From Bacillota bacterium (GTDB lineage: Bacteria; Bacillota; DTU065): 5,762 nucleotides of DNA. Each line of letters opens with the position of its first letter. Positions within the stretch are counted from its first letter, which is position 1. The stretch spans positions 1 to 5,762 of the forward strand of contig DUTE01000200.1 of assembly GCA_012842235.1 (NCBI GenBank). The letters are read 5' to 3'. Below, piece by piece: positions 1 through 5,126 of the stretch. A model generated the notes under the pieces. That model was given only the letters and a program-made list of their open reading frames with translations. It was not told where the DNA came from and searched no databases. Position numbers and translations under genes: made by a program.

Positions 1-37
1 AGTTAAAAGTTGAAGATAAGTGTAAGTGTAAATGTTG

Positions 38-67
38 ACGGTAAGAGTTAATCTTGCCGTTTCTTTT
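38..67 (+). terminator. Intrinsic terminator, inverted copy in left arm
   Basis: This is the mirror copy of the permease terminator. A 9-bp stem (38-46 with 52-60, including one G-T pair) closes a five-base loop and is followed by a T-rich run (TTTCTTTT, overlapping the stem end). It would end a plus-strand transcript whose stop codon is the TAA at 4-6. Whether any such gene lies to the left is unknown, because the window starts at that last codon. If the inverted repeat is an artefact, this terminator is not real. Confidence 0.5.
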
Positions 68-148
68 ATTAAAATAAGAGCGTAAATTGCAATTACTATC
101 TTGGACGGTAGTTCAACTTGAAATTGCAATTTACGCTCTTATTTTAAT

Positions 149-178
149 AAAAGAAACGGCAAGATTAACTCTTACCGT
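149..178 (-). terminator. Intrinsic terminator of the AbrB-ABC operon
   Basis: On the minus strand, about 30 bases after the permease stop, there is a 9-bp stem (178-170 with 164-156) around a five-base loop. The stem has one G-T pair and contains the arms CGGTAAGA and TCTTGCCG. A T-rich tract follows at 156-149. This is the classic Rho-independent layout and a fitting end for the three-gene operon. There is no T-run on the other side, so it is not bidirectional. Confidence 0.8.
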
Positions 179-209
179 CAACATTTACACTTACACTTAT
201 CTTCAACTT

Positions 210-947
210 TTAACTTATATCGCCTTTCATCTTTTTACTAAAAGCCAAAACAGCCAATATAAGAATTACTGTCGCATAACTAATTACCCACCAAAGATGG
301 GGAAATATTCCTTCATAATGCCCTGTAAGTGCAGCTTTGCTAGCTTCGACTGCATGAACAAACGGAAGTGTGTAGGCAACCTTTGCAAATCCCCCACCTA
401 TTAAGTTTAAGTCAAACCATGTACCAGAAAACCAAGCCACAAGGTTAGTCAGCAATGCTCCACAAATTCCACCAACCTGTTTATCGGTTAATAAACTACC
501 TGCCAATAACCCAATTGCAATAAAAAGAATCGATATAGGGATAAGTACAACAAAAACCATTAACACATTAACACTAAATGAAAGGCCAAGGAAAAATGCA
601 GCAATAAAACAAATAACACTTTGTATTAGAGCAAGTGGCAAAAGTGGTAGTGTATAGCCAAGAATAAAATTTGTCGCCGTAAGTGGAGAAGAAAATAATC
701 TCATTAAAAACGATGTGCTTCTATCTTTAGCAATAAGCATCCCCGAAAATAGTGAGATAAACGAAAGGCCAAAAACAGCTATGCCTGGCACAAGATTTTC
801 AATCTCAAATAAACTTACAGGAACATTAGATTGAATAGCAGAAAGCAAAAACAATATAGCCAAGGGAAAACCAATGCCAAAAGCTAAATTCAAAGGATCC
901 CTTAAAATCTCCTTAGTATTTCTTGAACCAAATGCCAATGTTTTCAT
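210..947 (-). CDS. ABC-2 type transporter permease
   Basis: This is the membrane subunit of an ABC exporter, acting in the cytoplasmic membrane with the ATPase encoded just upstream. The 245-residue product has the usual six hydrophobic segments of the ABC-2/DrrB type, roughly at 20-38, 53-73, 95-121, 126-151, 158-178 and 217-236. The polar stretch KDRSTSFLMRLFSSPLTATN (74-93) between segments 2 and 3 is typical of this family. There is no signal peptide, and the length is normal for the family. The ATG start overlaps the ATPase stop by 4 bp (ATGA) and has a GGGAG-type ribosome site about 8 bases upstream, so translation is coupled. Substrate cannot be told; relatives export drugs, lipids or polysaccharides. 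The stop codon lies inside the right arm of the inverted repeat and is followed by a terminator. Confidence 0.93.
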   Translation of the reverse strand: MKTLAFGSRNTKEILRDPLNLAFGIGFPLAILFLLSAIQSNVPVSLFEIENLVPGIAVFGLSFISLFSGMLIAKDRSTSFLMRLFSSPLTATNFILGYTLPLLPLALIQSVICFIAAFFLGLSFSVNVLMVFVVLIPISILFIAIGLLAGSLLTDKQVGGICGALLTNLVAWFSGTWFDLNLIGGGFAKVAYTLPFVHAVEASKAALTGHYEGIFPHLWWVISYATVILILAVLAFSKKMKGDIS

Positions 948-1678
948 ATAGATACTCTCCCATCTGTAGAAAGAGTAACAAACGCATCTTCAAATTTTTG
1001 TGCACCTGTAATTTTTAAAAGATCATTGACTGTGCCAACTGCCTTTAGCTCTCCTTTTGCCATAATACCTATTCTATCTGAAAGAGCCTCTGCTTCTTCA
1101 AGATAATGCGTAGTTAAAATAATAGTAATCTTTCCTTTTAACTCTTTGACTATATTCCAAAGCTCACGTCTAGCAATTACATCAAGACCAAGTGTAGGCT
1201 CGTCAAGAAAGAGAATTTGCGGGCTAGAAATAAGTGCCATTGCAATACTTAGTCGCCTCTGCCAGCCGCCTGATAGTGTTTTTGCTTTGCTTTTTGCAAT
1301 TTCTGTAAGTCCGAATTTCTCGATCATCTCATCAGTTTTTTTGATGGCCTCTTTATTATTATTACCATAGAGTTTTGCAATCAGCTGTAAATTTTCTTTA
1401 ACTGTCAAATTGGGGGCAACTGCTGTTTCTTGTGGAGAAACACTGATCTTTTCTTTCACAGCCAACGGGCTTTTCACAATACTATCTCCAAGCAAAATTG
1501 CATCACCACTTGTTGGACTAGATAAACAAGACAGCATCTTAATAGTAGTTGTTTTTCCTGCTCCATTTGTGCCAAGTAAAGAAAATAATTCTCCTTGCTC
1601 GATCGATAGATTAAGCTTGTTTACAGCAATTTTTTCTTTGTATCTTTTTTCTAGATCTATTGCTTTTATAGCAATCAC
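944..1678 (-). CDS. ABC transporter ATP-binding protein
   Basis: This is the cytoplasmic ATPase subunit that powers the ABC-2 permease encoded next. All nucleotide-binding motifs are visible in the 244-residue product: Walker A GTNGAGKTT (36-44), Q-loop glutamine 83, signature LSGGW (135-139, with W in place of the usual Q), Walker B ILFLDEP (155-161), D-loop LGLD (163-166) and the switch histidine 191 in TTH. The protein ends soon after the core, without the long C-terminal extension seen in some drug-export relatives. The start is GTG, overlapping the AbrB-like stop by 4 bp (GTGA), with a GGGGGAA ribosome site just upstream. The order regulator-ATPase-permease and the overlaps at both ends show one operon. 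It belongs to the CcmA/DrrA-like group; the substrate is unknown. Confidence 0.95.
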   Translation of the reverse strand: MIAIKAIDLEKRYKEKIAVNKLNLSIEQGELFSLLGTNGAGKTTTIKMLSCLSSPTSGDAILLGDSIVKSPLAVKEKISVSPQETAVAPNLTVKENLQLIAKLYGNNNKEAIKKTDEMIEKFGLTEIAKSKAKTLSGGWQRRLSIAMALISSPQILFLDEPTLGLDVIARRELWNIVKELKGKITIILTTHYLEEAEALSDRIGIMAKGELKAVGTVNDLLKITGAQKFEDAFVTLSTDGRVSI

Positions 1679-1995
1679 TCAGCTTCCCCCTTTGTTTTGC
1701 CGACTTTTTTCACTTCCTTGGCAAACTCCATTAATTGGTCTTCCTCTTCGTTTTCAGCTAGTTGATGGTCTCCACTAAAGATCTCGTCAGCTATTTTGTC
1801 AAAATAATCAAAACTTTGAATAGCAATTCCTCTGTCTATATCTGCAAGAAGAAGTAGTATATCACCTGGTTTAATGTTAAACATATCACGTGCTTCTTTG
1901 GGAATTACTATCTGCCCTTTGGCCCCTACTTTTACCGACCCCATATACTTGTCCTGTACATTTTCCTCAAGCTCTTTTTTTTCTTCCTTTTCCAT
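1675..1995 (-). CDS. AbrB/SpoVT-family transcriptional regulator
   Basis: This is a small DNA-binding protein, probably controlling its own operon. Counting from the ATG at 1993-1995, the 106-residue product has a charged N-terminal tail (about residues 1-16). An AbrB swapped-hairpin domain follows, seen in GSVKVGAKGQIVIPKEARD and the next FNIKPGDILLLL (about 19-53). The C-terminal part is acidic then lysine-rich. Proteins of this family bind DNA as dimers through the beta-hairpin, and the same arrangement is common ahead of ABC-2 exporter genes. The ATG is preferred because AAGGAAAA lies about 10 bases upstream; an in-frame TTG at 2017-2019 would add eight residues and cannot be excluded. 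Codons near the start include an unbroken run of eight A. It ends in a 4-bp overlap with the ATPase gene. Confidence 0.9.
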   Translation of the reverse strand: MEKEEKKELEENVQDKYMGSVKVGAKGQIVIPKEARDMFNIKPGDILLLLADIDRGIAIQSFDYFDKIADEIFSGDHQLAENEEEDQLMEFAKEVKKVGKTKGEAE

Positions 1996-2050
1996 CTCAA
2001 TATTTTCCTTTCCATACAATTATTAGAACTTCCAAATTGCGATGCCTTTC

Positions 2051-2075
2051 GTATAACTCGTGTAACTTGTTATAC
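2051..2075. promoter_or_regulatory. Operator-like palindrome at the AbrB operon start site
   Basis: GTATAAC (2051-2057) and GTTATAC (2069-2075) are perfect inverted 7-mers separated by 11 bases; inside the gap GT and AC (2060-2061, 2065-2066) also pair. The element lies directly downstream of the -10 box and covers the expected start site and first 20 transcribed bases. That is a usual place for a repressor site. The co-transcribed AbrB-like protein is the obvious candidate binder, but AbrB proteins often recognise loosely defined sites, so this is inference. Confidence 0.5.
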
Positions 2076-2077
2076 TT

Positions 2078-2106
2078 ATCGTACCTTGCAGGCTGTTTTT
2101 TGTCAA
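2078..2106 (-). promoter_or_regulatory. Sigma70-type promoter of the AbrB-ABC operon
   Basis: On the minus strand, a perfect -35 box TTGACA (2101-2106) is followed after exactly 17 bases by TACGAT (2078-2083), which matches the -10 consensus at four of six positions. Transcription would start near 2071, leaving a leader of about 75 bases before the ATG at 1995. Position, direction and spacing all fit the operon downstream. Confidence 0.7.
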
Positions 2107-2280
2107 TCAAAAAAGGAAACTTTTGACTTTAATACTTGCAATCCATTTAGCGATTTCAACTTGAACATCACATACCTTTGCCAAACAACTTAAGGCAATT
2201 GGTGTTTCAACAAATTCCCTTAACAATCGAGATCCTCTCTTGCAGGTTATTACCACCTTTATTGAGAATTTCTAATATAA

Positions 2281-2298
2281 AGGGGGCGTTTCCCAGTG
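2281..2298 (+). promoter_or_regulatory. Ribosome binding site and GTG start of the OLD-like ATPase
   Basis: AGGGGG at 2281-2286 lies nine bases before GTG at 2296-2298. This decides the start, because the resulting N-terminus MKLSYVSISHFRCF is the normal beginning of RecF/OLD-type ATPases and no nearer ATG exists. Confidence 0.75.
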
Positions 2299-3126
2299 AA
2301 ACTTAGTTATGTTTCAATATCACATTTTAGATGTTTTCCCAATCAAACTGAGATCGACTTAACTGATATTTACACCGGTCTTGCGAATGATCGTCTTGTT
2401 CTTGTGGGAACTAATGCCTCAGGAAAAACATCCCTTATAGAGACAACTATTTCCCTGATTAATGCAGCCTATAATACAAAAGATTCTCTCTATGAAGACC
2501 TCTTAACCAAACAAGCAGCAGTGACTGTCCAATTTCTCGACGATAAAGACAATAAGATTAGTATTACCCTTCAAAACAATGAACTCTCAACAACTGGCAA
2601 TTTGGAACTTTTGCCAAAATATCTTTATTTTCCCGCTGAACGTTATCTATCTCTCTTACCAAAAGACACTCAAAATCTAGAAGAATACAACTTTGGCTAT
2701 AAATATTTAGCCTCAAAAGATACTCCTTTGTTCTACCTAGATAAAGGACTACCTGATCTCGCTCTTAAATTCTTTTCTGGAAGAGATTTAATCTACACAA
2801 AAGACAGAGGCTTTGCCTTAGAGGCTTCAGCTAACGACCCAACACTTATTCCTCTAGAAAAACTCCCCTCAGGGGAGAAACAGGCCCTGATCCTCCTTAC
2901 ATTAATTGAAGAACATCTTCAGCCAGGTTCTTTGGTATTTATTGACGAATTTGAATTAAGCCTTCATCCTACCGCTCAAAGGAGGCTTTACCAGCTTTTA
3001 TCAAATTATCTTAGAGAAAAGAATTGCCAACTTATTATAGCTACCCACTCAATAGAGATTGTCCGAGCATCAAGTGAAACTGAAGTCTTTAGTCTCGATG
3101 TCTACTCTGGAGGTGCAAAAAATTGA
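2296..3126 (+). CDS. OLD/RecF-like AAA ATPase, AriA-like subunit
   Basis: This is a cytoplasmic ABC-superfamily ATPase of the AAA_15/AAA_21 (OLD/RecF-like) group. The 276-residue product starts with the typical strand-helix SYVSISHFRCF (4-14). It then has Walker A GTNASGKTS (38-46), the signature LPSGEKQ (190-196), Walker B VFIDEFE (214-220, D217 and E218), LHP (223-225) and the switch histidine in ATHS (249-252). The region between Walker A and the signature is only about 145 residues, with no long coiled coil, and the protein is shorter than described AriA proteins as I recall them. Its stop overlaps the DUF4435 start by 4 bp. In PARIS systems such an ATPase forms the scaffold that senses a phage protein and holds the AriB effector inactive. 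The same role here is inferred from gene pairing. A different OLD-like or housekeeping ATPase remains possible. Confidence 0.88.
   Translation: MKLSYVSISHFRCFPNQTEIDLTDIYTGLANDRLVLVGTNASGKTSLIETTISLINAAYNTKDSLYEDLLTKQAAVTVQFLDDKDNKISITLQNNELSTTGNLELLPKYLYFPAERYLSLLPKDTQNLEEYNFGYKYLASKDTPLFYLDKGLPDLALKFFSGRDLIYTKDRGFALEASANDPTLIPLEKLPSGEKQALILLTLIEEHLQPGSLVFIDEFELSLHPTAQRRLYQLLSNYLREKNCQLIIATHSIEIVRASSETEVFSLDVYSGGAKN
3109..3125 (+). promoter_or_regulatory. Strong ribosome binding site fixing a TTG start
   Basis: GGAGGTG at 3109-3115, inside the end of the ATPase gene, is followed seven bases later by TTG at 3123-3125. The TTG overlaps the ATPase stop as TTGA. The ideal Shine-Dalgarno and overlap make TTG the start despite its rarity, and indicate coupled translation of the two subunits. 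Confidence 0.85.
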
Positions 3127-3977
3127 ATTATTTGTCACTAAACCAATTGCTATTGAGAATCCGCTCAGGATCTGGACTAGCAGTTGTTATTGAAGGTGTA
3201 GATGATGGCGATGATGAGTGGGTTTATTCCCAATGGTTTGCTGAACTCTCCCACCTAATTACTTTTTATCCCCAAGATGGCTATAGTCGAGTTGTTGATG
3301 CAGTAGAAAAATTACAAAAAGGCCGCCAAAATGGCTCTGTTTTAGGTATAATCGATCGTGACTTTGCCACTGAGTTAGAGATTAAAGCTCAATTTGAGCC
3401 AGATTACTCTGGTCATGTCTATAGAACTAATCGCTATACCTTAGAAAACTACCTCCTTGAACCACAAGGCTGGCTAGAGATTGCCTCTTTGTTTTGGCGT
3501 AGCAACTTACCTAAAGGCTACCGTGATCTTGAAGAATGTACTAAAACTATTGATGATATTTTTCGATCCTTTATACCAGCTGCAGCCTACAACTGGATGG
3601 TCTGGGATATTAACCAATACTACAATCCCTCATTTAGTCTTGAATACAAGAATATTCCTAATCTAAACCCAGAAAAGCTTTACCAAAATCTTCTTATTTA
3701 CTGCCAAAGACAAGGCCTTCCTAACCCCGATGAATACTTTTTGCGCGTAGAACTTCTATCAACAAAAAAAGAACTATGGCACCAAAAAATCAGTGGCAAA
3801 ATGATCTTTTATCATCTTATAAAAACCTTTCCTGTACCCCGTCTTCGCCCTGACAAACACATATTTGTCAATTACTATGTATCCAGAACGGAAGCTCCAA
3901 AAGAGCTAAGCCGTCTGGTGCACTTCCTTATAGAGAAATATCTAGGGAAAGAGAGTTTAGCCAAGACTGCAGTCTAG
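3123..3977 (+). CDS. DUF4435 TOPRIM-like protein, AriB-like effector
   Basis: This is a probable nuclease effector paired with the preceding ATPase. The 284-residue product shows the DUF4435 pattern, which is a TOPRIM-type fold. The first acidic motif is VVIEGVDD (21-28, E24). A strand GSVLGIIDRDF (71-81) carries the DxD pair D78 and D80. RTNRYTLENYLLEP (101-114) is a hallmark of this family. These residues would bind the metal ions for phosphodiester cleavage. In PARIS, AriB is released from the ATPase on sensing a phage anti-restriction protein and then cleaves host tRNA; here that is inference from family and context. The C-terminal half (about 115-284) is mixed helical with no motif I can name. 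The start is TTG with a strong ribosome site. Its last 50 bases overlap, tail to tail, the end of the minus-strand gene. Confidence 0.87.
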   Translation: MNYLSLNQLLLRIRSGSGLAVVIEGVDDGDDEWVYSQWFAELSHLITFYPQDGYSRVVDAVEKLQKGRQNGSVLGIIDRDFATELEIKAQFEPDYSGHVYRTNRYTLENYLLEPQGWLEIASLFWRSNLPKGYRDLEECTKTIDDIFRSFIPAAAYNWMVWDINQYYNPSFSLEYKNIPNLNPEKLYQNLLIYCQRQGLPNPDEYFLRVELLSTKKELWHQKISGKMIFYHLIKTFPVPRLRPDKHIFVNYYVSRTEAPKELSRLVHFLIEKYLGKESLAKTAV

Positions 3978-5112
3978 TTTCTCTCCCATCTAAAAACACA
4001 GAATAACTGTTATTGTCAAGCTTTTGCCAAGCGACTACATCGTCATCGATTAAAACCTCACCTTTAGCTAGGATAGAATACTGTTTGCCTGTTAGTCTTT
4101 TTAAAAAACCTATCAGTTGCTCTTGGCTTAGATTGATTGACTTTGTCTCTCTTTTGCCAACTACCTTGTGCATCTCCTCAATTAATTCTGAAAGAGGACG
4201 CTCTGTTACAGCAATGATTTCACAAAGCAGAAAAGTTAACCACAACCCATCACCGACGCCTAAATGAGCATGGTAAATAATCTCCTCACCCACATGAAAA
4301 ACAGCTTCTCCAGCTACTTTTAAACCGGATTTTTCAGCCACTTTATCAAAAAACCGCGAAATATTCCAATCTCTTGCTACTTTTTCCTTCAAACTTCCCT
4401 GTTCCTTAAGATAGCGAGCAATAAGTGCTGCAGCCTCTTCTGTTTTAATCACCACGCCATTATCTGCTATAAACACTGCCTTAGTACCTGTGCTATCAAG
4501 CTTAACACCTATATTAGCATTTAACCTCAATACTGAATCTCGTATACTGTTAACTGAAGCTTCTCCATCACTTCTAACTCGCCACAAACCTCTTAGAGGA
4601 ATTACTTGTGAAAGAAGATTAAAGAGTGTTTTATCTTTTAAGCCGGCTATGGCAACAGATATAGAATTTAACCTATCTACAACAACCTCTTTTCGCAGAT
4701 ATCTCATGTATTCTCTTTGCAGATCTAGACTTAAGCTTTTGCCGCGCTTGCCCTTTTCAATACGTCTAATTGGCAAAGTACCATTGAGATAACAACCTTC
4801 ACTATCTAAGAAACAAAAAGAATCAGTGACAAAGCAAGCTGCTGCTTGCAGACGCTTGGCCATAAGAGATAACTCTGGGACTAAACAGGCTCGAGCCTGA
4901 CCAACATCTACACCTGTAGATATAAATAACTCCACAGCTTTTAATGCCTCTACTGGTACTTCTAGAGAACTATCGTCATTTTCATAGCCTACAAGAACTA
5001 AACCACTTGGAGTAGTCTCCATTAAATAATTGGCTACCTGTTGACGAACAAAGAGCGAATCATCTACAAGCTTGCCGTTTTTTACTTCGTAAGTTTGAAC
5101 TACCTCGCTCAC
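3928..5112 (-). CDS. Catalytically degenerate phosphohexomutase-like protein
   Basis: The 394-residue product aligns by eye with the alpha-D-phosphohexomutase (phosphoglucomutase/phosphomannomutase) fold but lacks its catalytic signatures. Domain 1 is seen in GLVLVGYENDDSSLEV (37-52), but the phosphoserine loop TASHNP is replaced by VTDSFC (95-100). Domain 2 ends at ANIGVKLDSTGTKAVFIADNG (199-219 region), where the metal loop DGDADR has become DSTGTK, keeping one of three aspartates. Domain 3 matches at GVGDGLWLTFLLCEIIA (285-301) and RPLSELIEEM (305-314), while the sugar loop GEPSGH is altered to FHVGEE or similar. No RPSGTEP phosphate loop is visible in domain 4. Normal mutases are about 450 residues, so this one is shorter. 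It is intact with strong translation signals, so it is more likely a pseudoenzyme with a binding or regulatory role than a decaying gene. The start is GTG, one base after the upstream stop. Confidence 0.75.
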   Translation of the reverse strand: MSEVVQTYEVKNGKLVDDSLFVRQQVANYLMETTPSGLVLVGYENDDSSLEVPVEALKAVELFISTGVDVGQARACLVPELSLMAKRLQAAACFVTDSFCFLDSEGCYLNGTLPIRRIEKGKRGKSLSLDLQREYMRYLRKEVVVDRLNSISVAIAGLKDKTLFNLLSQVIPLRGLWRVRSDGEASVNSIRDSVLRLNANIGVKLDSTGTKAVFIADNGVVIKTEEAAALIARYLKEQGSLKEKVARDWNISRFFDKVAEKSGLKVAGEAVFHVGEEIIYHAHLGVGDGLWLTFLLCEIIAVTERPLSELIEEMHKVVGKRETKSINLSQEQLIGFLKRLTGKQYSILAKGEVLIDDDVVAWQKLDNNSYSVFLDGRETRLQSWLNSLSLDISL

Positions 5113-5126
5113 ATTACCACCTCCTT
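5110..5126 (-). promoter_or_regulatory. Ribosome site inside the upstream gene, fixing a GTG start
   Basis: On the minus strand AAGGAGG (5126-5120) lies seven bases before GTG (5112-5110). It is formed by the last codons of the upstream gene (Arg-Arg-Trp-stop). The overlapping ATG at 5114-5112 is excluded because its next codon is TGA. The arrangement implies that the two genes are translated together. Confidence 0.85.

Larger units (their letters stand above)
1..215. repeat. Long perfect inverted repeat, 94-bp arms with 27-base spacer
   Basis: Bases 1-94 are the exact reverse complement of 122-215: base i pairs with base 216-i with no mismatch through position 94, and pairing fails at 95/121. 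The right arm contains the last codon and stop of the ABC permease plus its terminator. The left arm is therefore an inverted copy of that gene end, with the serine codon and TAA at 1-6. The arm starts at the first base of the window, so the true repeat may be longer. It could be a natural inverted duplication with convergent gene copies, or a fold-back chimera at a contig end. The sequence alone does not decide. Confidence 0.97.
1996..2295. other. Divergent intergenic region
   Basis: About 300 bases separate the AbrB start from the ATPase of the defence-like pair. The left half holds the AbrB promoter, the palindrome and the leader. In the right half no convincing plus-strand promoter is seen: TTACCA (2250-2255) and TAATAT (2273-2278) are spaced by 17, but a start there would cut off the ribosome site at 2281-2286. 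A weak inverted pair TTGCC/GGCAA lies at 2178-2182 and 2194-2198. A short minus-strand reading frame (2107-2256) is discussed under findings. No RNA gene or CRISPR repeat is recognised. Confidence 0.7.

Noticed and set aside
87..404. Plus-strand reading frame of 105 codons starting in the left arm
   Set aside because: It runs through the inverted repeat and then antisense to the permease C-terminus; there is no ribosome site and no recognisable protein.
1996..2019. In-frame TTG start at 2017-2019 for the AbrB-like gene
   Set aside because: It is possible (GGAAG lies about nine bases upstream), but the ATG at 1993-1995 has a good AAGGA site and still includes the whole DNA-binding domain, so ATG is preferred.
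112..2165. Shared 11-mer TTCAACTTGAA at 112-122 and 2155-2165
   Set aside because: In an AT-rich window of this size a few 11-base matches are expected by chance; no flanking similarity.
2151..2230. Possible degenerate CRISPR repeats, from two occurrences of TTTCAAC about 50 bases apart
   Set aside because: Only seven bases are shared, flanks differ and there are no further units, so this is chance similarity.
3964..3975. 12-bp palindrome AGACTGCAGTCT at the end of the DUF4435 gene
   Set aside because: A palindrome of this length is expected about once in a window this size, and no T-tract follows on either strand, so it is not called a terminator.
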